64,000 nt of DNA from Geoglobus sp. UBA235 (lineage in GTDB: Archaea > Halobacteriota > Archaeoglobi > Archaeoglobales > Archaeoglobaceae). Under the pieces are notes generated by a model. That model had not been told where the DNA came from. It saw only the letters and a program-made list of their open reading frames with translations, and did not search any database. Shown in pieces: positions 16,568-25,763 of the stretch. The position numbers and the translations under genes were made by a program. Each line of letters opens with the position of its first letter. The stretch's first letter is position 1. Location: contig DACG01000011.1 in NCBI GenBank assembly GCA_002494725.1, forward strand, positions 35,928 to 99,927, given 5' to 3'.

Positions 16568-17327
16568 TGCACATACACATGTTACTGAAGACGGTAGGTG
16601 GTTTAATACGAGTTATGATGCATCACTAGCGAGATTATTTAACGAAATGGAAAAAGCAAAGTTAGATAAAGTGATACTATTGCCAGTGTCTCCTTACATT
16701 TCAAACGAGTTCGTATATAGGATTTGCAAAGAATTTCCCAACGAGATAATAGGTTTTGCTTCCGTGGAACCCTTAAAGGTTAAAGCCATCGAAGAACTCG
16801 AAAAAGCAATAACAAAGTACGAGCTAAGGGGTTTAAAGTTACATCCAAGGTTTCAGATGTTTAGACCTAATGATGGGAGACTATATAAATTATACAAAAA
16901 AGTTGAAGAACTTGGAATACCGATAATGTTCGATTGTATACTCAACAGACCTACTCCATTGAGAGACCAACTACCAATACTCTATGATGATGTGGCAAAT
17001 CTCATACCTGATACACCTATAATCTTAGCACACATGGGTGGATTCAAATTCTTAGAAGTCCTTGCAGTAGCCAACAAAAACAAAAATATCTACGTAGATA
17101 CATCCCTAACGTTAGAATACTTTTATAGGACACCATTTCAAGAACAAGTAAGATTTGTTCTCGAAAAAATTGGATATGATAGAGTGATTTATGGTTCCGA
17201 TTTTCCAGAAAGGAGTCTTGTAGCTACTCTAATAAGTGCAAAAAAGATACTTATCGAGTTCGGTGTAAGTAACGAGAATCTATATAAGATCTTCTATAAA
17301 AATATACTTAGATTAATAAATAAATAA
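16551..17327 (+). CDS. Amidohydrolase-family (TIM-barrel) metal-dependent hydrolase
   Basis: 258 aa from ATG 16551, placed by AGGGAAGGGAAAG just upstream and by the HxH motif three residues in. VIDAHTHV gives the first metal ligands, GLKLHPRFQ and LAHMGGFKF the middle histidines, and YGSDFPERS the final aspartate. This is the amidohydrolase_2 pattern, where the barrel hydrolyses or decarboxylates small cyclic compounds. Members in polysaccharide clusters may deacylate or process sugar substituents. It overlaps the methyltransferase gene, so the two are probably used together. Confidence 0.78.
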   Translation: MKRVIDAHTHVTEDGRWFNTSYDASLARLFNEMEKAKLDKVILLPVSPYISNEFVYRICKEFPNEIIGFASVEPLKVKAIEELEKAITKYELRGLKLHPRFQMFRPNDGRLYKLYKKVEELGIPIMFDCILNRPTPLRDQLPILYDDVANLIPDTPIILAHMGGFKFLEVLAVANKNKNIYVDTSLTLEYFYRTPFQEQVRFVLEKIGYDRVIYGSDFPERSLVATLISAKKILIEFGVSNENLYKIFYKNILRLINK

Positions 17328-17342
17328 AATAATGGTGATTTA

Positions 17343-18437
17343 ATGAAAAAGAAAATATTAATCGGTATCAATGAGGTTACAAATACAATTGCAATTTACG
17401 GAAGAGAATTAAAGAGGATCGGATATGATGTAAAGACCATTGTTGCGTGGAAAAACAGATTTTTCCTTAACGAGGAATATGATTACGCTATATTTAATAA
17501 TATTCAAGATTATAAGGGTAGGAACTCATTAGAAAAAATACTAAAACACGTATATCTCAGTTTAAAATTAATAATATTATTTATTAAATATTTTAAGAAG
17601 TATAATGTTTATATATTTATATTTAACAAATCATTCTTACCATTGAGATTGGATTACATATTACTAAAACTCCTCGGTAAGATTATAGTATCCGATTTCA
17701 GAGGCTGCGACATCAGACATTGGAAAACGTATGAATCTATGGCCAAAAAATATAACATATTTTCTATTTGTACAGACTGCAATAATAAAAATACTTACAG
17801 ATGTTCCTACATCCGAAAGAAATCCCTTGTACTAATATCTGAAAAATTTTCTAATTTACTATTTACATCTAAAATTGATTCTCAATTACTCTCTAAGCCA
17901 TTTTTTTATAATTGGATACCTTTAGAACTTAGCAAATACAACTTTAAAATTCCAAAGAATAGAATTCCGGTAATAGCGCACGCCCCATCAAACAGAGCGA
18001 TAAAAGGTACGAAATATATCTTGGATGCTTTGAATAGATTAAAGAAAGAAGGGTACGACTTCAGATTGGTCTTGCTCGAAAATCAACCAAATGAGAGGGT
18101 TCGAAAAATATTAAGTGAAGCTGACATAGTAATAGATCAGCTGTTCTCAGTCGGTCCGGCTAATTTAGCATTGGAAGCAATGGCATCCGGTTGTGCTGTA
18201 CTGACGGGATATAACGAGGAATTTTTCCCAGCTAAGTGTCCAGTTATTCCAGTTACCAAAGAAAATATATATGAAAAAATTAAATATTTATTAGAAAATA
18301 AAAAAGAAATATATAAATATGCAATTAAAGGTAGGCGATACGTTGAGGAGTACCACGATAGCAGAAAAGTTGTAAAAAATCTAATAGACATAATCGAAGG
18401 TCGTAAGGATGGTGCTTTAATGAAACCCAAAAAGTAG
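17343..18437 (+). CDS. GT4-like (GT-B fold) glycosyltransferase
   Basis: 364 aa. The C-terminal half carries a nucleotide-sugar site of GT4 type: PVIAHAPSNRAIKGTKYILDA, then GPANLALEAMASGCAVLTGY with the conserved acidic E-x7-E-like region. The N-terminal half (residues 1-170) is divergent and rich in Ile, Lys and Tyr, as expected for the AT-rich cassette. It has five cysteines in a short stretch (about residues 120-160: CDIRH, CTDCNN, YRCSY), which is unusual and could bind a metal. Last plus-strand gene of the cassette; faces the minus-strand operon. Confidence 0.75.
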   Translation: MKKKILIGINEVTNTIAIYGRELKRIGYDVKTIVAWKNRFFLNEEYDYAIFNNIQDYKGRNSLEKILKHVYLSLKLIILFIKYFKKYNVYIFIFNKSFLPLRLDYILLKLLGKIIVSDFRGCDIRHWKTYESMAKKYNIFSICTDCNNKNTYRCSYIRKKSLVLISEKFSNLLFTSKIDSQLLSKPFFYNWIPLELSKYNFKIPKNRIPVIAHAPSNRAIKGTKYILDALNRLKKEGYDFRLVLLENQPNERVRKILSEADIVIDQLFSVGPANLALEAMASGCAVLTGYNEEFFPAKCPVIPVTKENIYEKIKYLLENKKEIYKYAIKGRRYVEEYHDSRKVVKNLIDIIEGRKDGALMKPKK

Positions 18438-18455
18438 TAATTTCTACTTTTAACA

Positions 18456-19463
18456 TTATATCTTCGCTAAAACTCTTATTATTGTAACTCCAATAAAAAC
18501 TACAGCTACGTTAAAAGCATAAATCGCTAAGTTTAATTTTGTTAGAATTTTCTTTGTTAACACATTCCAAGGGTTCTCGCTATAGGTTTTCCACTTCTCG
18601 TAGTAGTGAAGAAAAATAGGATCTCCCGTGAGGTTGTACATTATCTCCATCTGCTCAACATGTACTTTATGATATTTTTCATTGGCCATAGTCCCAACAA
18701 GATCGTAACGCGTCCAACTCCCAGTATCGTATTCGTGTAAATGCCTCTTCAATTCCTCTACACCTTTGTTGAACAGAAATAACGCTTTCTCGTCGCCAGT
18801 AATTTTATAATATTCGTGAATTCCCATTAGAGCATATATAAACCCGTTTAGTGTTCTTGGCTTCGGTTCACCTTTGTATCCATACTCTAAGTACCACCAT
18901 CCACCGTCTTCATCTATATGGAGAACACCACCTTCTTCTACGGGAATGATAAAAGCGTTTAACGCAAGCTGGGCAGCTTTTAAGTATTTTTCGTCACCTG
19001 TTAGATTATAAGCGTGAGCTAGTACCGTAAGTCCTAATCCCTGAGCCATTCCCGAAACCCAAGGCGGTTCTAGTGTGAAATTTGGATATGTTATTCTGCT
19101 CTGATATACCCAAACGCTGTAATTACCTCTTATCTCAGCGTTTTCCACGAGCCAATCTGAACAGTTTAGAAACAGTCGCTTGTATCTTTTATCATCAGTT
19201 TTCTTATACTTCTCAAGGTAATCCATAGCAAATTGCGAGATCGTTACGGGATTTCTTCTCATTTCTCCAACATAGTGACCTTTCTGCCACTTGTAATAGA
19301 GGTAAGGCACACCCCTCTCATCTAAGACTACTTTCTTAGGCGACTGGTAGTGTAAAGCATCAGATATCGCAAAAACAACTTCCTTAGCAATCTCGTAATC
19401 GAGAATAGAAAGTGGCAAAGCTATCAAACACGAAAATACGAAAATCTTCAAAATCTTATTCAC
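18456..19463 (-). CDS. D-glucuronyl C5-epimerase-family protein, membrane-anchored
   Basis: 335 aa from GTG 19463, chosen because GGGAGGTGG ends five bases before it; a TTG at 19478 is the alternative. Residues about 4-22 form a signal or anchor helix and 310-332 a C-terminal helix. Between lie family blocks of D-glucuronyl C5-epimerases: WVSGMAQGLGLTVLAHAY, TLNGFIYALMGIHEYY, YDTGSWTRYDL and MANEKYHKVHVEQM. In animals and some bacteria this family turns D-glucuronate into L-iduronate in a polymer, on the outer side of the membrane. Here it would modify uronic acids of an exported glycan. It overlaps the upstream glycosyltransferase by 8 bases. Confidence 0.82.
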   Translation of the reverse strand: MNKILKIFVFSCLIALPLSILDYEIAKEVVFAISDALHYQSPKKVVLDERGVPYLYYKWQKGHYVGEMRRNPVTISQFAMDYLEKYKKTDDKRYKRLFLNCSDWLVENAEIRGNYSVWVYQSRITYPNFTLEPPWVSGMAQGLGLTVLAHAYNLTGDEKYLKAAQLALNAFIIPVEEGGVLHIDEDGGWWYLEYGYKGEPKPRTLNGFIYALMGIHEYYKITGDEKALFLFNKGVEELKRHLHEYDTGSWTRYDLVGTMANEKYHKVHVEQMEIMYNLTGDPIFLHYYEKWKTYSENPWNVLTKKILTKLNLAIYAFNVAVVFIGVTIIRVLAKI

Positions 19464-20586
19464 ATTTCCACCTCCCAAAACTCCTATAAATCTCTATCAG
19501 TTTTTTCTCCATCTTCTCCCAGTTCATTTCTCTTTCAACAAGCCCTCTTCCCCTTACACCCATTTTCCTAGCCTCAGCCGGATTTTCAAGCAGGTAAATT
19601 ATCGCATTCGCAATCTCTTCGACATTGTTCGGATTTACGAGGATTCCGCACTTAGCTCTTTTTACGATCTTACTGATCTCAGGATAATCACTTGCGACAA
19701 CAGCTAACTCACATAGCATGTAGTCGAACAATTTGTTCGGCAATCCAATGTAGGCGTTGTAGAATTCAGATTTCATAATTACTAGGCCTATCTTCCCTTT
19801 TTTTATCTCCTCATACATTTCTCTAAAAGGCCGAAAACCTGTGAACATTACGTTCTTAGTTAAACTATGTTTTTCTACAATAGATTCTATGTTCGCTTTA
19901 ACGTTTCCAATTATCTTCAGCTTAACTCCAGAGTTATGTTTCCTCACTTTCAGCAGAGCAAATATGATCTCATTTATACCGTGATAACTTTGTATTCCCC
20001 CACCCATTTGAACTATTTCACAATTTTTTTCATAGTCTGAGTTTTCTATCATATCAACTAACGGCACATTTGGAATTAAGAAAAATCCGGAGATCTTTCT
20101 GAACCTCTCACCCACGCTGTTGCTAACAACCACTATGCAATCCGCAGATTTGGCAAGGAACTGCTCTATTCTGAGAGACAAAAATTCAACAACTTTTCTG
20201 AGAATTTTGTTCCTAATTTTAAACCAGCCGTAGGCGATTTCGCTTGGCCAGTGCTCGTGAGCGTCGTATACTAATTTTACCTTATTTCTTTTCAATAGCT
20301 TGAGAATCACACCAATCATAAGCGAATCCGGCTCATGGCAGTGATAAACCTCGCAATCCTGCTTCAACCCCTCTTTTAAAACTCTCCAGAGCGTAATAAA
20401 ATGCAGAAGCTTGTTTTCCGGTTTTTTAACAGCAATTATTTTCACGTTGCCCACAGCTTTCTCCCACGCTTTCTCGTCTGGAGCGACTATAACAACTTCG
20501 CAGAATTTTGATAGACTTTTACTTTCCTTGTAAAATATCCTAACATCAAGGGGTCCGTGGGTTGTTGTTAGCATGCATACCCTCAT
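19456..20586 (-). CDS. GT4-family glycosyltransferase
   Basis: 376 aa GT-B enzyme. TTTHGPLDVRIFYKESKSL at the N-terminus, YHCHEPDSLMIG, YDAHEHWPSE and the C-terminal donor site with YIGLPNKLFDYMLCELAVVAS match GT4 transferases acting in lipid-linked oligosaccharide assembly. Its start overlaps the end of the 2-epimerase gene (ATGA, four bases), and its end overlaps the C5-epimerase-like gene. It probably adds the sugar made by the neighbouring epimerase or by the first operon. Donor and acceptor are unknown. Confidence 0.85.
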   Translation of the reverse strand: MRVCMLTTTHGPLDVRIFYKESKSLSKFCEVVIVAPDEKAWEKAVGNVKIIAVKKPENKLLHFITLWRVLKEGLKQDCEVYHCHEPDSLMIGVILKLLKRNKVKLVYDAHEHWPSEIAYGWFKIRNKILRKVVEFLSLRIEQFLAKSADCIVVVSNSVGERFRKISGFFLIPNVPLVDMIENSDYEKNCEIVQMGGGIQSYHGINEIIFALLKVRKHNSGVKLKIIGNVKANIESIVEKHSLTKNVMFTGFRPFREMYEEIKKGKIGLVIMKSEFYNAYIGLPNKLFDYMLCELAVVASDYPEISKIVKRAKCGILVNPNNVEEIANAIIYLLENPAEARKMGVRGRGLVEREMNWEKMEKKLIEIYRSFGRWKCE

Positions 20587-21659
20587 GGCCCCCCTCCCAA
20601 GTACCCCTCAACAATGACCGCAATTTTCTCGCTCGCTCTTCCATCTCCAAACCTATGACCATAACTATCTTTGTTAGGCTCGAATTCACGAACAGCTTTG
20701 AGTATCTTCTCCTTATCCGCTCCCACGAGCACATTCCAACCGTCTTCTACAGTCTCAATCCATTCAGTAGTTTCTCTAAGCGTCACACACGGAACCTTGA
20801 ATATGTAAGCCTCTTTCTGAACTCCGCCAGAATCCGTTATGATTTTCTTGGCATTCTTCTCAAGAACAAGCATGTCTAAGTAACCTACTGGCTTTATAAT
20901 TCCGACGTCTTTACGTAATCTATCCCATAACCCGTACCTCCTCAAAAACTTTTCCGTTCTCGGATGGCAGGGAAAAATTAAATTTTCAATTTCGCAGAAA
21001 GCGTCGACTATATTTTTTAATCTATTGAAAGTGTCCGTATTCTCGGCTCTGTGAACCGTCGCTAAAAAATAGTCTTTTGGCTTGATGCCGAGCTCTCTAA
21101 GTATATCCGATGTTTCTTCCGCAATTTTTATATTCTGACTGATTGCATCAACCATGACATCTCCAGTTAGGTACACACCCTCAGTAATGCCTTCCCTCTT
21201 CAGATTGTCCACAGCTCTTTCAGTGGGACAAAACAGCAAATCTGAGCAGTGATCGGTCAAAATCCTGTTTATTTCCTCTGGCATGCGTTTATCGTAGGAT
21301 CTCAAACCCGCTTCGACGTGCGCAACTGGAATGTGAAGCTTCACCGCTGCAAGTGCTCCAGCAAGAGTGGAGTTTGTATCCCCAAAAACTATGGCCAAGT
21401 CCGGTTTTTCACTGATTAAAACTTCCTCTATCTTTTTGAGCATCTCTCCAGTCTGGTGGCCGTGAGTTCCTGAGCCAACGCCGAGGTGGTAGTCGGGATC
21501 CGGCAATCCGAGCTGCTCGAAAAAGAGTCTGTCCATCTCGTAATCGTAATGCTGCCCGGTGTGCGCGACCACCTCGTCAAATTTCTTCCTGACTTCCTTG
21601 GAGAGCGGTGCCAGCTTTATGAAGTTTGGCCTCGCACCGACGACAGACATTACTTTCAT
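20583..21659 (-). CDS. wecB: UDP-N-acetylglucosamine 2-epimerase, non-hydrolysing (WecB/WbpI family)
   Basis: 358 aa. GARPNFIKLAPL, VFGDTNSTLAGALAA, HVEAGLRSYDKRMPEE and TDSGGVQKEA are the family signatures, and the length is normal. The enzyme interconverts UDP-GlcNAc and UDP-ManNAc (WecB) or the 2,3-diacetamido-uronic acid equivalents (WbpI). Both fit: the operon at the window start could supply the WbpI substrate, while the 6-dehydrogenase could take WecB's product. It sits second in an operon with DUF354, a glycosyltransferase and the C5-epimerase-like protein. Confidence 0.92.
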   Translation of the reverse strand: MKVMSVVGARPNFIKLAPLSKEVRKKFDEVVAHTGQHYDYEMDRLFFEQLGLPDPDYHLGVGSGTHGHQTGEMLKKIEEVLISEKPDLAIVFGDTNSTLAGALAAVKLHIPVAHVEAGLRSYDKRMPEEINRILTDHCSDLLFCPTERAVDNLKREGITEGVYLTGDVMVDAISQNIKIAEETSDILRELGIKPKDYFLATVHRAENTDTFNRLKNIVDAFCEIENLIFPCHPRTEKFLRRYGLWDRLRKDVGIIKPVGYLDMLVLEKNAKKIITDSGGVQKEAYIFKVPCVTLRETTEWIETVEDGWNVLVGADKEKILKAVREFEPNKDSYGHRFGDGRASEKIAVIVEGYLGGGP

Positions 21660-21665
21660 CCACGA

Positions 21666-22760
21666 TCACCTGAAACGGTACTGCACTGCATCATCCCGGG
21701 AAAATTCATCTAAACTATCAGGATATTCCTCAATGAACCACACCATAAACTCTGTTATATCGATACATTCGGCAAACAAGGACTTTCGTTTATTCATCCA
21801 GCTCTGTTTTACTTTATTTGACTGTGCAATTTCCTCAGCAAGCTCAATGGCTTTTTTGGGATTTTTTACATTGAGTAACAGACCAAAGTTCTTTTCCAAC
21901 TCGACAAAATTACCCATGTCTTTTTCACCAACAAATTTATTGCATCTCACTGTAGGAGTCCCCAGAATTGCCGCCTCTGTGGCCATAGTCTGTGTGTCGG
22001 TTACAAGCAGCTTTGCGAAGTACAGCACGCTGTGGATCTTGCTTTTGTTAGTTTTAAGCAGATATTCTCGCAATTCCGGTGGAACATTGCTCCCCTCGTA
22101 AGAAACAAAAACATCCACATATCTTTCAAGTCTCTTTACGAGACGTAACTTGTCCTCCAGGCCAAATCCGCTGACCCCAACATCATGAGCGGCGTCGAAC
22201 GCATTGAATCTGACAACAGCAAACTCCCCCTCTTCAACACCAAGCTCATCCAAAACATCTGCATCTGGGACAAAATACTTGGGGTGCAGGTATGCCAACT
22301 CTTTGAATGATCTCACCCTGAGGTGTTTGTGCCCGAGATTGTCCCGAAAAGCATACGGGGTCAGTATAGCATCCACAATGGGAAGATACGCCCTGATCTG
22401 AATGCTCAGCAGCCTGTTAACCCTCGGTTCCGAATCGTAAAACACAAAGCTCCTCGAGCCGAGCAGTTTTGCTGTGTACGGAGCGTAAATTTCAAACCCG
22501 GTTACCAGATCGGGTTTAAAGTCAGACAAATATCTTCTCGCCCGGAGCACGTCAGCGGGAAGCTTGTAGATCCTGTCCCAGTTGGAGCGAACCTTTGAGA
22601 AGACATAGCCGTCATACCTGTCCAAGATCTCAAGCGTTTCCCCGTAATCTCTAACGAGAACCCTGACCTCCACACCTTTCCTTTCGAGACCATCGATTAT
22701 GTTCTTATAAAAGTGGAACTGTGCAGGTGTTGAGATGAATATGCCAACCTTCTTAACCAT
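21666..22760 (-). CDS. DUF354 family protein (GT-B-like)
   Basis: 364 aa. IFISTPAQFHFYKNIIDGLERKG, VTGFEIYAPYTAKLLG and the later LLVTDTQTMATEAAILGTPTVR block match DUF354, an archaeal and bacterial family with the fold of MurG and UDP-GlcNAc epimerase-type proteins. It is often next to wecB, as here (seven bases apart). A role as glycosyltransferase or sugar-nucleotide enzyme in the N-glycan is likely, but no reaction is known for the family. It is the first gene of a four-gene minus-strand operon. Confidence 0.8.
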   Translation of the reverse strand: MVKKVGIFISTPAQFHFYKNIIDGLERKGVEVRVLVRDYGETLEILDRYDGYVFSKVRSNWDRIYKLPADVLRARRYLSDFKPDLVTGFEIYAPYTAKLLGSRSFVFYDSEPRVNRLLSIQIRAYLPIVDAILTPYAFRDNLGHKHLRVRSFKELAYLHPKYFVPDADVLDELGVEEGEFAVVRFNAFDAAHDVGVSGFGLEDKLRLVKRLERYVDVFVSYEGSNVPPELREYLLKTNKSKIHSVLYFAKLLVTDTQTMATEAAILGTPTVRCNKFVGEKDMGNFVELEKNFGLLLNVKNPKKAIELAEEIAQSNKVKQSWMNKRKSLFAECIDITEFMVWFIEEYPDSLDEFSRDDAVQYRFR

Positions 22761-22777
22761 TTAAACACACCTATCAA

Positions 22778-22794
22778 GGGGGATTTATAACACT
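22778..22794 (-). promoter_or_regulatory. TATA box of the DUF354-wecB operon
   Basis: On the minus strand GTGTTATAAATCC places TTATAAAT about 26 bases before ATG 22760. The rest of the 224-base gap to aglB holds no gene that I can support. Confidence 0.5.
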
Positions 22795-22944
22795 TTGGAC
22801 AGAGTCTCCGTGCTAAATAAGACCCCACATTTTTAAAGGTGTCCCTGAGTGCCACAGACGATCCTTTCACATTCTGCGTTAATTCCGCTCTTACGTTTCC
22901 CAAGCACATTATCAGACTGCTGACCAAGGGGCAGCAAACGGGGC

Positions 22945-22964
22945 GTATGAAAAAATTTTTATCT
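22945..22964 (+). promoter_or_regulatory. TATA box of aglB
   Basis: TATGAAAAAATTTTTATC, with AAATTTTTAT centred about 27 bases before ATG 22985. No ribosome site precedes the ATG, so the mRNA is probably leaderless. Confidence 0.45.
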
Positions 22965-22984
22965 CACTCACCTTATCTCTGCCA

Positions 22985-25522
22985 ATGAAAGAAAAGGTGG
23001 AAAGATATTGGCACATTCCCTTTGTCCTCATCGCAATAGTTCTTGGCCTTTACCTGAGAATCGTGAACCCGTGGAATCTCGTGTTTGTTCCTTGGATGGA
23101 GGGTGCAAGGCTGAGCGGGAACGACCCGTGGTACTACTTCAGGCTGATTGATTCGGCGATCCACAACTTTCCGAGCAGAATATGGTTCGACGCGTTCACC
23201 CACTATCCATACGGCACGTACACGCATTTCGGGCCATTTTTGGTGTACCTTGGAGTCTTGGTATCGATGTTAGCCGGAGCCACGACTCCTGCGGAAATAA
23301 GGACCGTGATCGCCTTCGTCCCTGCATTCGGAGGAGCTCTGCTCGCAATACCCACATACATCCTGACGAAAGAAGTATTTGGAAAGAGGGCAGGAGTCAT
23401 CTCAGCATTCATCGTCGTTCTAATTCCCGGCCAGCTCATGGCAAGGAGTGTTCTGAGCTTCAACGACCACCACATATGGGAGGTATTCTGGCAGATTTCT
23501 GCTCTCGGCACGTTCATAATGGCATACACCAGGTGGAAGGGGAAAGAATACGGGGTGAACCTGAGAGATAGGAGTCAGCTAATCTACTCTATCCTCGCAG
23601 GAGCCTCCATTGGACTCTACCTGCTGGCATGGTCCCCTGGATTTATCTCAGCCCTGCTCATACTCGTGTTCGCATTCCTTGCATTTATGCTGAAAGATCT
23701 GATTGAAGCAGATACAAAGAACCTCACGTTTGTTTCAGTAATAGCATTTCTGGTCGCTGCACTGATATATCTTCCATTTGCGTTCAGATATCCGGAATTT
23801 AACACAAACAGATACTCACCCTTCCAGCTTCTCGTGTTATTAAGTTCAGCGATGCTAATAATTTCTTTTTACATAATAGAGAGGTATGTGGAAAAGGGCA
23901 CATTTGACAAACTTGGTGTTAACAGAAAATACGCATTTCCGGCAGTTATACTGACAATATCTGCCATAGTTGCAGTTGCTGTGTTCGTGCTTGCTCCGGA
24001 CTTTGCCAGAAACCTGCAGTATGTGTTCAGAGTGGTTCAGCCAAAAGGAGGTGCATTAACCATTGCCGAAGTCCAGCCCTTCTTCTCCCTTGGCGGAAAG
24101 TTCAGCTTGAGCCCTGCATGGCAGAATTTCAGCATAACGTTCTTTTTTGCGGTTCCGGGAATGCTCTACTACCTTTACAGGCTGATAAAAACAAGAGATG
24201 AGAGATTGCTGTTTATCCTGATATGGGGTTTTGCCATGTTCATTGCTCTTGCAGGACAGAACAGATTTGCATACTACTTCGGAGTTGTTTCTGCAGTTTT
24301 TGCCTCAGCATTGGTCAGCGAGATTCTTGAGAAGTTGAAATTTTATGACTACATATCTGCCGCAGTAAAAAATGACAGGAAAGCGATGAAGAAGATAGGT
24401 GTGAAAGGTCTTGTTGCAGGAGTCCTGTTGTTGTTCATCCTCATCTATCCTACTTTTTCACAGGCAGACTTCTATTCCAAGCATTCAGCAGGAGGTATAA
24501 ACAGGCAGTGGTACAATGCACTGGTATGGATGAATGAAAACACTCCTGGAAAGGAGATGTACGATGAATTTTACTATCAGCTCTACCTGCCTCCTGAAAA
24601 TCCAAGGGAGAGGTACCCCTACTACCCGGAGGGAGTTTACAGCATAATCAGCTGGTGGGATTATGGCCATTGGATAACAGCAATAGCCCACCGCATTCCT
24701 GTGGCAAATCCATTTCAGCAGGGTATAGGAAACAAATACAATGATGTACCCGGAGCAGCACCATTCTTCACGACATTCAACGAGAGTTACGCAAACAGAA
24801 TTGCAGATTTCTTTGATGTGAGATATGTTGTAAGTGACGTTGAGATGGCAACAGGAAAGTTCTATGCAATGGCAGTGTGGGCTGAAGGAAGCCTTGAAAA
24901 AGCAGGGCAGATGTATTTCATTGGTACAGGAATTGCATACATAGATCCAAATGGTAACATTGGACTCTCTCTGTCAGGCAGATTACCCCCAGGAGCAAGG
25001 CAGCTGTCCACTGTAAACATCCCGAGTGTTAATTACTACAAAACAATGGAGGCAAAATTCCACATATTTGATGGTAGCGGGCTCAGGCATTACAGAATGG
25101 TCTATGAGAGCGAATCGAGCAGAAATACGTATTCTGGCTTTCAGGAGTTCATGTACCGGAATATATACAATTCCATGTATGCTGAAAAACTTGGCTACGG
25201 AAAGGTTGATGTAACCTCCACCGGATACGTGAAGATATTTGAGTACGTCAGGGGAGTGGTGGTTAAAGGCAAGGCAAATGGGGAGGAGGTAACAGCGAAG
25301 GTAACAGTCAAAACAAATCAGGGAAGGACGTTTGAGTACATCCAGAAAGTCAGGGTTGTTAATGGAGAGTACCAGCTCGTGCTGCCCTACGCACAGAACA
25401 CAGACTATCCTGTGAAACCGGTTTCCGAGTACACAGTTGAAAGCGGTGGAATAAGCAAGACACTGACTGTCACTGAGGATCAGGTTCGGAATGGGGATGT
25501 TATTGTTCTTGATCTGATCTGA
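22985..25522 (+). CDS. aglB: Oligosaccharyltransferase AglB (STT3 family)
   Basis: 845 aa membrane enzyme that moves the lipid-linked glycan onto Asn in N-x-S/T sequons outside the cell. About 11-13 hydrophobic segments fill the first ~490 residues. SGNDPWYYFRLID and SFNDHHIWEVFWQ give the acidic residues of the outer loops that bind metal. SWWDYGHW near 556-560 is the WWDYG sequon-binding motif. A long soluble C-terminal domain ends in beta-rich sequence. It lies at the end of the glycan region, downstream of and on the opposite strand from the glycosyltransferase operon, and has its own promoter. The giant sequon-rich pilin-like protein at 48.5 kb is a plausible substrate. Confidence 0.96.
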   Translation: MKEKVERYWHIPFVLIAIVLGLYLRIVNPWNLVFVPWMEGARLSGNDPWYYFRLIDSAIHNFPSRIWFDAFTHYPYGTYTHFGPFLVYLGVLVSMLAGATTPAEIRTVIAFVPAFGGALLAIPTYILTKEVFGKRAGVISAFIVVLIPGQLMARSVLSFNDHHIWEVFWQISALGTFIMAYTRWKGKEYGVNLRDRSQLIYSILAGASIGLYLLAWSPGFISALLILVFAFLAFMLKDLIEADTKNLTFVSVIAFLVAALIYLPFAFRYPEFNTNRYSPFQLLVLLSSAMLIISFYIIERYVEKGTFDKLGVNRKYAFPAVILTISAIVAVAVFVLAPDFARNLQYVFRVVQPKGGALTIAEVQPFFSLGGKFSLSPAWQNFSITFFFAVPGMLYYLYRLIKTRDERLLFILIWGFAMFIALAGQNRFAYYFGVVSAVFASALVSEILEKLKFYDYISAAVKNDRKAMKKIGVKGLVAGVLLLFILIYPTFSQADFYSKHSAGGINRQWYNALVWMNENTPGKEMYDEFYYQLYLPPENPRERYPYYPEGVYSIISWWDYGHWITAIAHRIPVANPFQQGIGNKYNDVPGAAPFFTTFNESYANRIADFFDVRYVVSDVEMATGKFYAMAVWAEGSLEKAGQMYFIGTGIAYIDPNGNIGLSLSGRLPPGARQLSTVNIPSVNYYKTMEAKFHIFDGSGLRHYRMVYESESSRNTYSGFQEFMYRNIYNSMYAEKLGYGKVDVTSTGYVKIFEYVRGVVVKGKANGEEVTAKVTVKTNQGRTFEYIQKVRVVNGEYQLVLPYAQNTDYPVKPVSEYTVESGGISKTLTVTEDQVRNGDVIVLDLI

Positions 25523-25523
25523 A

Positions 25524-25542
25524 TCAGTTTTTAACATTTTTT
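25524..25542 (+). terminator. T-rich tract after aglB
   Basis: CAGTTTTTAACATTTTTTT directly follows the aglB stop; archaeal transcription often ends at such tracts. In the 241-base gap to the next gene I see only this and the next promoter. Confidence 0.35.
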
Positions 25543-25725
25543 TGGATTTCCAATTTCAGGGATTCATGCTTTGCTTTATGGAATTGCTGTTCAGGAAATG
25601 TGTGATCTGATTTTGATAGGGGAATTGTTCTGGGAGCATTCATCTGACAGAAAAATCATCTGGCATACAAAAAAGAGAGCTTCAGAACCGGATAGATGAT
25701 TGGGTTTCAGACTGCCCGATCTCAT

Positions 25726-25741
25726 CGAAAGATTTAAATCT
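25726..25741 (+). promoter_or_regulatory. TATA box before the zinc-ribbon gene
   Basis: CGAAAGATTTAAATCT about 28 bases before ATG 25764; GGAGGAGAGG at 25752-25761 is the ribosome site. Confidence 0.4.
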
Positions 25742-25763
25742 ATCTGTTCTTGGAGGAGAGGTA

